A stretch of DNA of 64,000 bases from NCBI RefSeq assembly GCF_003945595.2, contig NW_024104403.1, positions 744,001-808,000 on the forward strand. The letters run 5' to 3'. Numbering within the stretch: the first letter of the stretch is position 1; each line of letters starts with the position of its first letter. A program made the translations under genes and the position numbers. Of the stretch, positions 12,899-26,020 are shown one piece after another. Below the pieces are notes generated by a model. It searched no databases and had not been told where the DNA came from. It saw nothing but the letters and a program-made list of their open reading frames with translations. The DNA comes from Pipra filicauda. Lineage: Eukaryota > Chordata > Aves > Passeriformes > Pipridae.

Positions 12899-15129
12899 CT
12901 GAAAAAATACCAGAAGCCATTGTTTAGGTGGCAAAAAACTGCCAACAACAAACAAAGTACAAAACAATTTAACACTACACACATATATACTCATATAAAA
13001 TGTTAAAATACAAGTTTTATATACTGATAGAAAGAACAGAAAGAAAAAGCAGATCCACTCAAGAAAAAAAACAAACTCAAAAGAGATTTTTTTTAATCAC
13101 ATTTTAGTATCAGATTTATTCATTTTTTTGGTGAAAAAATTGTTATCTTGGTATCCTAAACCGTTTTAAAGGTCAATTTTTATTTAGGAAAAACAAAGTG
13201 AAAATACGAAATTGATCATTTGAATGATATCTAACCTTTCCTCCTCTTTTGAATGTAAATACTTATAAGCATATATTTTCTTATAAGATGTTTAGAGTTG
13301 CCAGTCTGGTCCAAATATGCATAAGTAGATGCATAAAATGAAGAAAAATAATGAAGAAATGTATCGTCAATTCTGATCAGGCCACTTGGTTCTCTGATTT
13401 GCATTCAAAGCAGTGAGATTTGAATTAACTAAGCACATTCTTCTGTGCCAACAATATTAAAAATTAAGAATCAGTGAATAGCATAGTTCAAATCCAACAG
13501 CACTTGGAGTAAATGTAGGAACAGGTTGAAAATAAATAAGCCAAGACAAAGCTCCATGCTGTCCTTCCCAGATTGTTTTCTATAGCTAGAGAGGTGAGGT
13601 GTCACAACACTACACAATGGGAAATGTTGCAAAGATATACTAGGGGAGAAACCATCTGTACTTTAAAAACAAAAAATATCACAACAGCAAATATAGGGAC
13701 TGGGCAGAGATACAAAACAATGGCAGTTCATTAGCAAAATCAGCCAAGAAATATGGCTAGTTTTCCATATCAATGGAAACGTTTTTAAGCACATTTTTAA
13801 CCAAAGTGACCCTCTTTAAAGTAGCAAAACATGAGGTTTCTGACACACGTGAAAAAATACAAATTCCCTCTAAAGTTAAGCAGCATTAATGGAAGCATTG
13901 CCATCATATTGCCCAGCAACAAACGTATTAGTGCTCTGTACTAACCTCTAATTCCTAATGACAAAATTTTTCAGAGGACAATAAATCTTAACTCAGAGTC
14001 ATGAAAGCAATGAATGTTACTAAAACCAAACAACCACCATCTGAGAGAATGGAAAGAACACAACTGTATTGTGACATGTACATTTCTTTAAAAATTTGCT
14101 TTGATAATATTGATTTGTCGGTACCAAAATAACTCCTCTAAATATACTCTGCATGTGATTTATTAGACTGTACTTAAGTGATATTTGTAATTAAAGAAGT
14201 CAATTTGCCATATATTACATTATCTCCATTATTCACTATAGCTACCCCATAATATCCTATTTAATAAAAATTGACCCTGCGTAAAATTTCTTTTTCTATC
14301 TTCCTAATCTTTTAAATGTAATAAAAACTCTGCTTTTCCAGAATGACCCAAGAAACGAAAGAAAAAAATTAAAAATGCATTCATTTCCCTTATGTAGTAA
14401 CCAATATTTATGCAGACCTTGGCCTAATTTCATACAAGATTAGTTTCATCTTTCTTACAACTTCTGAATGTTAATTGCCAATGTTTACTAGCTTTAATAT
14501 TAATGTAAATAATTTCCACAGAAACACAACTGAAAGCAGATAAGTAGTCATAGGCAGATAAAAACCCAAACTGACTTCTGAAGATCTGAAATGAAATCTG
14601 AAATTTAAATTAATCTACTTCTAATCAACATTAATCAAGCATTTTGGGTCTATCATAGGACAGAGGAAGAAAAATTCGTAGAGGTTTTGGGGAGTGGGGG
14701 GATGAGAGAGAGGTAACCAATTAGATACTAAGGTATATTCGATCTAGAACAGCAGAAGATGAACAATTAGGTTTTGGCAACTGCACTTCAACCTACTCTT
14801 TTCAGAACATTTATTTATCCCATGCATAATGAGAGATAAATTGAGATTTAAGTAAATGTAGCCTCTTCTTACATGTTGTCTCCTGCTCTAAAATTATAGC
14901 ACAAATACAGGATTAAAATATTTTTACTATATTAAAATGAAGAAATCTATGTCCATATGAAGTGTTTCATTACATACAGAAATTTAACTTCATCTAATTT
15001 TACCACAGAGACAAAAAGAACAACAGTAAATGAAGAAAGAACTTTCCTCAAACTCAGGTTAGGGCTACAGATAAACATTTAACAAGGCAATACCTTGTAA
15101 GATCCAGGTAATGTGTCACATACTATTGT

Positions 15130-15990
15130 GTGGGAATCAGAGTCTTAGATTCCAGTTATCAGGGATTTCATTTGCTAGCTTGTTGTGGTTTGTTTGGGCT
15201 TTTTTTAAACTCTGGCATCAAACTGTCAAGCTGGCTAATCAAATTAGAGCCTGATGAGTTTAAGTTAATTACAAGTCTGCCTATCAAGCCAAGGTACTGT
15301 TGCAGACTGTCTCCTGGGAGACAGCTTGTTTCCTGAGCTAATTCTGCCGCTCCCTAGCAGCATAAATTGGGAAAACCTCCATGGAGTAATGGACATGGAC
15401 ATGATGACTGGCTGTTCAGATTTATGCCCTTTCTCTGGCAGAGAAGTACACATGGAGATGGGATCCTCCAGAATCTTCCCTAGTGTTTTAGTCACAGTCC
15501 TTCAAGCTTGTTAGTCACGGCTCCAGGAGTTCCACCCCTGAGGTGGGATTATAATGCTGGTGGGCACAACAGCAATTCTACTGCCCATACTGTCCCTGGG
15601 CCCTTCAACGAGTTCCTACAAGTTCTCAGAGGCCTCCAGGGATGAATGAGCAGTGACTAGTGTCCCACTTCAATACCCTCTTTCACATTTTTGCTTTGGG
15701 CTCTATCCTCCTTTCATTCATTTGTAGTCTCGGGGTAGACACTTTCGTTCCCTTTGGTGTCTTATCTCTTTCCCTCCTATTAACGAAAGACTCCTTTTAT
15801 TAGGTTTTATCACTGGAGGGCTGATGTCCTTTTCTAAGAGGGAAGACCAGTAGGAACAGCGGCCATAAGGCAACACCTTACAGGAGATGCTTTCCCCTAG
15901 ATCTGCCTAGAACGGAACACAGGCCTGATGAAGCAGTGTTACAGGCTGGCAAGGAAGGCAGGGTGCAGATGAAAAAAGGAATTTTAAAAA
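15130..15990. other. GC-richer block of unknown origin in intron 47
   Basis: By eye this stretch is clearly richer in G and C than the surrounding intron, with C/T-rich segments around 15530-15800. It holds overlapping short frames (15130-15336 and 15326-15514 plus, 15265-15495 minus) without recognisable domains. A small inverted repeat, GTCTCC-TG-GGAGAC, sits near 15308-15321. It may be a decayed retroelement or a conserved non-coding element; I cannot tell which. Confidence 0.35.
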
Positions 15991-17987
15991 TCTGGGTTAG
16001 CTCTTTGCATACAAATTAAGTATTTTAAACTTTGCCTTATTCAGTAATAGACAAACATTGAAAACACACCTTATTTTGCAACCAAAGGCACAAAATAAAT
16101 TTGTAAGTGGAAACAACAGAAGTATGAATTATTTCTTCAAAGAAAACAAATTCCATTTCAACATCAAAGGACTATATAATTTCAGTGATATGTGTTAAAA
16201 CATTAATCTCAAAGCATGTGATACATCTAAAATTTTGTACTCTAGTTCAAGTGTTAATTAAGTTAATTAATTAGAAGCTGAGTTACATAATAATAGAAAA
16301 TATTTAAGCTCTAAATGAGGAAACAGCAGAAGAGCTTAATTTTACCAACACTGGTCTTCATAATATTTAATTTTATTCTAATCTTAAACTATCAGAACAT
16401 TTTTCCACTTATTTAATTTTACGTATTCCAAATTTTGCTCTTTACATTAAAACACACAGAAAAAAACCCCCACACAACAAAATCTCCAGCATAAAAATGA
16501 TATCTCTCAAAACATAAGAATAGTCTGAAATTTGAATAATTGCATACTTTCAAAGTCTGGATCTTCTTCTCCCTATGAATTCTAAAAGTACTTGATCACT
16601 TGCATTGCTTTCATTGTTTCTCTTCCATCTGAACCTGATGTCTTGGATGATGATCCTTCACAAGCAGCCTAAATGATACACTACTATGTTCTTTCCATCC
16701 CTACCCCAATCTTATGACTTTGGTGCAAAACCATACGTATGCTCATCTTGACAGTAGAGATATCCTTGATCATTTCACATGCTCCAGTTTTCCACTGCTA
16801 TTTCCCACTTCAGCTTTGGATAGTTATTTTTCAGTCTGCATATGGTTGTGTTCATGCATTATGGGAAGAATTAGAGATCCACAGATGGAAAAGAATACCA
16901 ATTCTTATGATAATAGGAGGTATAAAGGGAGGAAGGATTTGTATAAAGTATGTCACCTGATATAAAATCATATTCTGTTTCACTGCTAGGTTTAATTCCT
17001 TATGAATATCCAGAAATTAGATTCAATTAAAGGAGTATCAATTAAAATAATGGTTGTAGAGTTACAGCTCAATCATTTCACTCAGGAACAATGCTCAAAA
17101 TTAAAAAGTTGAAACTTATTAGGCAGAGACAGTAAGTAAAAAAGAACAAACAATAGGGAATAGTTTTGCAGAGAGCAGAAATGTTACTGCAAATGAATGA
17201 ACTCGATTAATTATACTACTAGTAAGGCATCACTATTTATGAAAGGAAAACCACTTGAATTACTTGTATATATTATATTTCAAGTGGCCAATGCCTGATT
17301 TCGAATATATCGCTCCTCTCTCACAAGTCAATGTCAACCTCATTCCCTGTTTACCTGAAATGACGAAAGAGAAAATAATGGTGTTATTACCCAGTTGTTT
17401 GGGAATAGAGATGAGGAGATGCATCTCCCCAGCATGTAATTTTTCAAAAAAGAATATGGAGTATTTTCTTAGTGGTGAGTGGAGAGCAAAGAAATCCCAA
17501 ATTTCCACATTTTAACAGCAGCAAAAATGTGTCAGGTTCTTTTCCCTCAATATTAGATAAAGTGCTCTTTTGCTTGCTGCCTCACTAAACTCTCAATAAC
17601 AGAGTGGCACTTATAAATGGATCTTACTTTGATGAATCTGATAAGAAATTTAGGTATCTTGATATCCATAACAATATAAACTATAATAAACTGCAATGAA
17701 TATGAGCAAAAATATGTTATGGGGTATCTTTGAACACTGTTAAAAGCAGTTCTTTTATGCCCCACTTGAGAGGGTCACTCAGATATACAAAGCAGTTCAT
17801 GAAAGTGGTCTTCCAACATAGGATAACTGATAGGTTTGAAAAATCAGAAGTGCTTGCACAGAGAAAAATTGAAGTATTCTGTATAAAGAAATGAGGAAAC
17901 TTTCTGCTTAGCCCAGAGCACAACTGGATTGAATGAAGATTTTGATGTTATCTGAGTGAGGACCTGGATAACAAAGAACAACTAAGA

Positions 17988-18019
17988 TAACTAACTAACT
18001 AACTAGCTAACTAACTAAC
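17988..18019. repeat. (TAAC)n microsatellite
   Basis: About eight tandem TAAC/CTAA units with a single A to G interruption at 18006. Confidence 0.92.
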
Positions 18020-20002
18020 ATAAACATAACAGCTATTAAATGCAAACTTCAATCCTACTTATTGATAAGTCATAACTGATACTTCTATAGCACTAGTAAG
18101 ATGATTGCATAAAACAGAAATTCTTACAGCGACTGTTCCAAAAGTTTTATCTGCTCAAAATTACCACTCATATAGCATGTACAAAAGAATGATTTAAAAT
18201 GGAAGAGCGAAAAGTTAATTTATATGCATCATTTCTTCATGAAAAACAATCAGTGTAAGAAAGAGTTTCATATAAGTTCAGTTTGGGATGCCATTTAGTT
18301 AATTAACTAAGCCATTCTCATTAACAAACTCAATATTGACTTTAAAGCAAAATCTATGTAATTTCTTTAAAATTATGAATATTTATGAGCCATAGTGTCT
18401 CTGACAAGGTTGGAGTAAAGACTGTATTATTAGAGGAAGGTTAAAGAAGATTATTAAAATACATAGAGAAGATTTTTATTTGCTATGTACCTAGTGTTTT
18501 GTGGTTCCTTGCAAGCCTCTCAGGACCTGACCTGTGTTTATTTGGGTTTGGTTTTTTTTTAAAAACATCTTAATGGTGTATTTGTAATATTTTCAAGTTT
18601 CATTTTTATTTAAAAAATCTATTTTCCCCCATCAATGCAAAAAAATGAGGCAGTCCACAAAACCAACGCATTAAACAATTTTCTGCCTCATCTGGCTGAC
18701 TAGCTTTTTAAAAAGCAAACAAAACCTTTCCCCCATCCCAAAGATTTGTTTTGGTTTTCTTCCATGGTAGTATGACTGTGTATATCAGTCTTCTGAATAT
18801 CTGTATGCTTCTTATATGTAATACTTACAACTAATTTTCATTCACTCTGCTCTCTACTATCCCAGCAATTCTCTTTTGTCAAGGACATTTTTGAGTACAA
18901 GACCCTCCACCTTAAATCTCTGCTAAATAATCTGGTCCATGATTTTCTTTTCCTTATGTCTTTTTATTACTCAGTTCCACAAATCCAAAAGCAGCCTCAA
19001 AGGTTTTACAGTATAGCTCCTTCAGTGATTTTTAATGAAGGATATTCCAACAGGAAAATTATTTTTAAATAAAAGTACAATTGTTCTTTCCCTGGCTTAT
19101 GGCAGAAAGTACCATAAATACCCCTCAGGCTACACACAGTCCATGAGGCAATCAAACTCCAGCACTCACCCACAGTACTGGTAGCCTGGTCTGAACAGCT
19201 ACTTTGAGCCTGTCAGTCAAAGCCTTTTTTTAACATGGAAAACAGAGTCTTATGAATATGTTGGGATCTCACAACATGGCAGGCCACAGTGATATTATCC
19301 AGCACAGAACTGGCTGTGCTGGTGCCACGTCCCAGGGAAACACAACAGGGTTAGTTAATGGGGTACGATAAACCCTGTCTGACATACTTAAGAGTAACCT
19401 CATTGTTTGGCAAATCAACACTTCTGATCCCTCCATGTGACAGGGTTCCTCCAGTCTGCTGCTCTGTCTCACCATTCTTTTCTGCAGCCCTCCTTTTCCT
19501 AAGGTCACTCATTATCCAATTGCTTTACTTATTTTTTTGCTACATAGTAAGTTGGATAATGAATGTATAGCTAAACTGTATTATATCCACAGTAAATAAG
19601 CAGGGGTTTATTTTTGCATTATCTTCACACAGTATAGAATAATTATAGTGGGTTGATATTTTATCTACAGTTAAATATTTATAGCATTTCTTACCAACAA
19701 ATTATTTATTCTGCTAAAAATTAAAGAAAAAAGTAACGTTAGTATTCCAAATGTAGTGAGTGATCTCAACTGCCAAGTACCCAGCTGACATTTCTCACAA
19801 GGAACAACTAACAATGAATTTGCTTTTCTTTTTGGGTGTTCTTCAGGAATTACCTGGTTTAGCACATTGGTAAGAAACGTGCTGTTAATAGAAAAGCTGA
19901 GAGTGTTGGAGTTACCTTAGTTTAACTGTAGTCAGGCCATTCTCTAGGTAATGATGATTATGAATTTTTGAAAAGGTGTTGTTAAAACTATGAGAAAAAT
20001 TA

Positions 20003-20038
20003 CAAAAAAAAAAAAGGAGGGGGAAAGGGAAGGGAAAG
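20003..20038. repeat. Purine-rich tract: A run followed by GGGAAA units
   Basis: Twelve A residues are followed by GGAGGGGGAAAGGGAAGGGAAAG. The plus strand here is entirely purine, so on the minus strand it is a long pyrimidine run inside intron 47. Confidence 0.85.
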
Positions 20039-23000
20039 TTGAAGTTTATTTCAGACTATTTCATTGTTGGGAATTCTAATTACATAGGCATGTTGCTACC
20101 TCGACAGGCCTATATAAATGAAGTATAATCTTTATCTTGTGAACAACATTGATTTTTAGGCCCCTATAGTCCTCCTTAAAAGAGATGCATGAAACACTTG
20201 ACAGACAATGGCAGCATCTGTCTTGGAACTGAAGCTTTAAAAAGCCCAGACGATTGTCATTGATTGGTGTGCAACAGTATGCAAACCATTGTTCATTATA
20301 CGTGAAATGACTCTCAAATATATAGTTGTCGCAGTGTAGAAAAATGTGTAAGAATTTGCCTAAAATGACTTATTTGATGTCTGGTTATTCAGATACATCA
20401 ATATTACCCCAATGTAGTAACAAATGTATCAACAGTTAGTACTTCTTGTATTCAAAGTACTTGGCATAACTTCTTAAATATATGATTAATATATTCTGGA
20501 TTTGTACGGCAAACAACAACAAAAAGTAATTTTAATATGGTTGGTAAGATAGTGTGATATATATAGTGTGCATACATACATCTATTTAATCATGGTTAGT
20601 ACATACTTTTTTACCCCTGCATGACTGTATTCCTAAATACTTTTCTTTGCTTAAGTTCTTGAATCTTAATTAATGCTAGCTGCTAGCAATAAAAAGAAAT
20701 TAAGCCTATATATACTTGTTTCTTAGAACTTGTGACATTCTCATGTTTGTCCAGTGAACATTTACATCAAAACACATTTTATCATAGTGAAACCATTTGT
20801 TGATATGGCTGATGATAACATGAATGTGGACTACACCTAATTAGCAATCTATGACAGACTGTAACAGGTAATTTAGCATAACAAAAGGTTTTATCATATT
20901 TAATGGAATCAGGTCACTCATTAAAAGAAACTAAATTCAGAAAGTATCAACCTTTTGTTCCCCAAAATGCTGGTTATACTATTCTAATTTCAAATTGAAA
21001 GAACAGAAATCAAACTATAGCATTCATTTTCCAACATATTTTCCCCTCCACCCCACAGATAAAAGCACTGGCAATTGCAGTAGTTCCAACTACAGGCTAA
21101 AACTAAGTTGCACTGACATGCTGGAAATTTTATGTCACTGCAGGTAATCTATGAATAATTTCTACTCAAGGTGAGCTACAATACATGAACTATAACCTTG
21201 TAATGACTTTGTCTTTCTGCTCTTTCTGCTCCCATCTGTTTTTCTCTACACTTGATCAACCAAGCTAAGACGACCTATACTTTTTCTGGTTGTACAGAAA
21301 ATGTTCACAAATTATAGCTGTGTCACTCCACTCTAATTTTTTTCTTGTCCATATAGCACAACAAATTGATTTGCTGTGGCAATAAACAGTGAAATATTCT
21401 CTTCAGTGTCTAGTAATTAGAACTAATACTAGCAGACAAATTAAAAGGCAGCAAAACAAAATGTCTCCATCAGGCATTTATGATAACCTTCATAATACAT
21501 ACAGTAGATGTTGTGAAGACTAAGGTGGATAAATGAGGAGAATGCTGATTTTGGCATCCAGCTTACTTTCAGATAATCTAGCTCATCGCTCTTGGCTGAC
21601 ACCAGACCAAGAATAATATTAAAGAGTAATAAACTCCTTCCAGCAAACCTCTGATTCCATGGTTCACTGGTCTCAGACCTAATCTATCAATCCATTTACT
21701 GCACAGAAAAAGGTAAGAAACCCATTACAGATCTGTTACATGCCATGGCAGGTGGTATATGACAAGAACTGAATTCATCACAAACTGCAGTGCCTAGTAC
21801 CCTTTTGTATGCTTTGAAGCACTAGGTGGTTAGCTTACTTGGCTATCACAGTAGAAGATACTTTGAGCTTTGAAAATAAATGAAAAATTCTTGATGTGAA
21901 AGCATAAAAATGGTCATAAAATACTTCATTTTTCATAATATTAAGACTTCACAAAGACAGGGCTATTTTAATTTTTACAAGAAATACTGCTTTGGAGAGG
22001 GTATAATAAGTAAAACCAGGACAGAATTTAAAAGTCATGCCTTTCAAATGTGGGCTTTAATCTTCATTCTCTGCTTAAACTATATTGTCTTAGGTAACAG
22101 CCTATTAGAATCACTATGCAATAAAGTTGTCTAAAGAAAAGTCATGCGAAAATTATTACTATCCAAAGGAAGAAAAACTCTTCATATATCTACTCTCAAG
22201 GTCATCAGCACGTGATACAAACACCCAAAAGCAAAGACAATTCTGAAGTAAAAGCAAAAAAGCTACTTTAATGTGACTGCAATTCCTTTCATACTCAATT
22301 TCTTTTCTAGGTTATTTCCATTGCTGTAGGGCAACAGTTTCTGTGACTGTAAAGAAGGTTTGAACATGACTTATTTCAAATATGTCACCTTGAAGGTTAA
22401 GACTCACAGGTGTTGTCCCCTATTCCCCTGCTTGGCAGATCAAGGCAAAACAAAAATTTGTGATAACTTTGGGAGATATTTGGCTACATTCTCAGCTGGT
22501 GTAAATTGTCACTGCTGCTCTGAAGTAAACAGAATTACTCTGGTGTACACCAGATAAGGACCTACCTACATTATTTATGTAACTGCCATGTATGTTTCAT
22601 ATCCTGAAAACAGCATCTTTCTGCAGTATGAGATAATCAGAAATGGTAGAGCATTACATGTTCATTTTTAGCAGAGATGCCAGAAAACTAAACAAACAGT
22701 TAGAAACAATAGATTAAAGTATAAGATACACTCTTAAGAGGGGATGGAGAAACAGAAAAGCCCCAGAGAAATCTCTGTGTGATGATGTTTGTCTACTGTG
22801 CTTTAAGGAACACAAAAAATATATCCTCATCAAAACAACTGACTACAGAACCAATCTCAGGTGACCTACAAAGTCTGCCTGATATGAAAGTGCCAGACCT
22901 GTGAGCTTTGGCTCACAGCAAACATCTTTGGAGGTTTTTTCAGTGCTTACATATCTGTAACTGAAGGAAGACAACATTAAGTTCCTCTGTCAGGCCTGCC

Positions 23001-23315
23001 GAGTTTCTTTACATGATTTCTAATTTTATTACAGACCCTAGACTTTCAGGTCACAAAGTGAAACAATTAATTGAGGCTTTCTATGCAAATCATGAGTAAC
23101 AGAAAAAAATAAGCAAATGAAAAAATAATTATTTTTCCCTTAGGTTTCATTGGAAAAATCTTACAGAAACCCAAACTGAGCTTCTGTGTTCTTTTTGTTT
23201 TCTACATCTGTCAAGATCACAATAAAAATAGAAAAATGTATGAGAAAGAGAAGACCATCAGAGAATGTGCATGGATTTCAGTCTTGAAATTTTCAATCTC
23301 AATTTCTGTTCATTT

Positions 23316-23403
23316 AAAAAAGCAAGCAAACAAACAAACAAACAAAAAAACAACAACAACAAACCCCAAAACCAAACAAAACCCAAAACCAAAAACCAAA
23401 CAC
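23316..23403. repeat. A/C-rich tract, (CAAA)n and (CAA)n grading into CCAAAA units
   Basis: It starts with about five CAAA units, then AAC units, then irregular ACCCCAAAACC-like units, almost free of G and T for nearly 90 bases. The open frames across it (Lys/Asn/Thr/Pro-rich) are products of this composition. It looks like the opposite-strand version of the G/T-rich tracts elsewhere in the window. Confidence 0.9.
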
Positions 23404-25240
23404 AGGAAATCACAAACCACTGCATTTTCTCTGATTATTTAGATTCAAAGTGCCAATGAGAACTTAGTTTTATACATCTCCATGGGTAGATAACTGAAAT
23501 CAAAATGATGTGGTTAAGTAATGATATCAAATGGAAGATTAATTTTCTCGTTTTAGTCTCTTTTATAAGTAAATGAAAGGTTTCAAGTAGTAAATTCAAA
23601 GCATAATTATTTTGCCAGACACATTGCTTAGATCTAAGAGACATAAAATTGTAAAAAAATCAGTAAACTGTAACAAATCACTAAACAGTCGTCTTGTCTG
23701 CCATATTTCTTCCAAACCTAAATACTTTCAACAACATTCTTTGTTGCACTGACTGTGACAAGTAACCTAAAACATTTTTGCATCAGCAAGCAGAAAATGC
23801 AAATGCAAAGTTTTTAGGTAGGTGACTAATCAGTAAAAACCTATATTCAATGACAAATTACAGATTTTCTTATAATGCATTTAGGTAATCTTGCTAAAAG
23901 TTTTTTTCTTGAAAAGTAATACTGGCTTTTTATTATCACAGCTTAGATACTAAAATCGTGGTGCCTAATTTCAGCTATGTATACGCTTCCTTCAGTTAGT
24001 AAATAACACCATTTTGATCCTGAAGTGTTCTGAATTCTTCTATATATATTGATTTCAGAAACCCATTAGTAAAGAAAGAGACACTTCTGTCCAACCACAG
24101 AAATAATGATTTATGTGTCCAACTTGGAGTTTGTGAATGTGATCAATATTTATTATCCACTTTTGCCTGAGCCATTAGCTAATATTCTGAACTTTGCCAG
24201 ACTGCTTCTGTTAAGAACAAACCAGTAAGAGTACCACATCAAATAAGTTGCTTTTCATTTCGCTGGTCTGTGCTTGAAAATCAACTGCATTTACGGAAAT
24301 GGTAACAAAAAACCCAGAATGCAGTATTCTTGACCAAAAACTCTAGCTTGTCTTTTCAGTAAAGTACTCAGAGAATTTTTTTTCTCACCTTTTTCCCCAG
24401 AGATGAACACAACAAATTACTCTTCTTTTTTCACCCCAGCATCCCGGTAACTTTAACAAATAGATACCACAGGTTAATTTCCCAGATTCTGACTTTGCCA
24501 TCAGTCTCAACAGAAATCCTTCAGCTGATTCTCCCTTGACCTTTCCCAACCAGGCTAATCCATACCTTGAGTGGTAATCCTCTGGACAAGGCTTTTATCA
24601 TTTCTGCTACACAAGAGCATTCAATTTATTTACCTCTGTTTACCAGATTTGCTACTCATTTTCACCAGTTTCTACCAAAAAAATATGCTACTTAGCAATA
24701 AAACCGAACAAAATCCTCCCTTATTTTTCTCCATGAGTATGGAGATCCCAGAAAGCAAAATAAGTGGTATTTTGCTACACAGAAAACAAAAGTGAATGAT
24801 CGAGGCTGGAAGAAACAAGGTGGAAGGTGAGACAGAGGGTGCAGCTTCCACCTTGGGATTTGGAACAGAAGAGAATTGGGAAGTGTTTCCATAAAGAAAA
24901 CCAGAGGCTACTGCCTCTCACACACCTGAGTCACAAAGCCTGGAATATTTGCTGTACCAGCAAAAGCACCAGGCTACAGAAATGATGCTCTGCGTTTTCA
25001 CCCTGAAGCAGAAGACCTGTAATTTGAATGCAACATCGTCACTTCAGGCACTAATGGTCTTGGTTTGCTATCATTGTTTCTCACAGCAGTGTATTGCATA
25101 CATTTTTCTTCCTCAGGTTCATTATGCATACAAATGTCTGTTCATACAGAAAAAAATGATACATACCAGAAAATATATAATGCAAATATTCACTGCAGAT
25201 TAAAATTTTACACCACAGTTATAACAGTAATATGTCTAAC

Positions 25241-25390
25241 CTTTAACAAACGATGGTTAGCCTCCTTCAGTGTACTCTCAAGCTTATGTTTTTTGTCTGG
25301 CTTCAGTGATGCACTTCCAAGTGCTATTCCTCTAGTTTCATTTAATCGTTTCAGTATTCCCTTGTGGGGCGGCAGCTCTTCAACTCTTAA
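25241..25390 (-). CDS. DMD: Dystrophin exon 47 (rest of spectrin repeat 18)
   Basis: The minus strand gives 50 complete codons between acceptor TGTTCCAG and donor AAG|GTTAGA, in phase 0 at both ends, with the human length of 150 bp. It begins LRVEELPPHKGILKRLNET, close to human LLVEELPLRQGILKQLNET. It then diverges: the middle reads SLKPDKKHKLE where human has ISPEEQDKLE. By hand about 26 of 50 residues agree, clearly fewer than in exons 45 and 46. It encodes helix B and most of helix C of repeat 18. The helix C Trp in human NLQWIK is replaced by Leu (NHRLLK), a TGG to TTG type difference. The frame is open throughout and joins exons 46 and 48 without a shift, so this looks like relaxed constraint rather than decay. 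A plus-strand open frame of 118 codons at 25065-25421 overlaps it antisense and is taken as chance. Confidence 0.95.
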
Positions 25391-25980
25391 CTGGAACAGA
25401 CAAATACAGCAGTTAAGATGAACTGTGGCAGAATTTCCAGCTCTCTTATCTTCACCCTTATCGATTTGTGTATCAGCTGAAGGAATAAACTCAATTCAAG
25501 GCAAAATAACTGTTGCTTTCTGAATGTAGAAGGCTAAAAAAAAACCCCAAAAGAGACTGTATTAGTGAATCAAGCCTAAAGAGAGTCCTAAATGCAAAAT
25601 ATAGGTTTCCTCAAGATATTAATCACTATTACATTATAAATTCTACCTCTGAACACTCAATACCTCATGCATATGAATTTTAATAATCTTTTAATATGGT
25701 GAGGAGCAAGCATTTTGGAGAACGGTTTTAATATGTTCCATGCTGTGAACAGCCACACAGATGGTATGTGGTGAAAAGCCCTCCAGTCTAACCTCTTAAT
25801 TAAGATTGTTCATGTATGTTCATTAAAAAAAACTATAAATGAAAGCCAAAGAATGCAAGGCAGCATCTAAATGTTTCAATTCTCCATCATGTGTGTAGTT
25901 ACTGAAAACTTATATTGTCAAACTAAGTTAACATATCAAGTAAGGTTAAGGTAGCTCATAGACTCTTCTTTGAGGGTTTT

Positions 25981-26020
<40 letters not shown>

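Larger units (their letters stand above)
12899..25240 (-). other. DMD: DMD intron 47
   Basis: This intron of 12,342 bp separates exons 47 and 48; the human one is several times longer. It begins GTTAGA and ends TTTTTTCAG on the minus strand. Most of it is AT-rich unique DNA with no gene. It contains a GC-richer block of unknown origin (15130-15990), a (TAAC)n repeat (17988-18019), a purine-rich tract (20003-20038) and an A/C-rich tract (23316-23403). Small open frames, such as 16714-16965, 17255-17515 and 21910-22134, show no known motif, no splice context and no similarity to dystrophin. Confidence 0.88.

Noticed and set aside
25065..25421. Plus-strand open frame of 118 codons spanning exon 47
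   Set aside because: It lies antisense to a well-supported dystrophin exon and has no recognisable motif. An open antisense frame over a coding exon is expected by chance.
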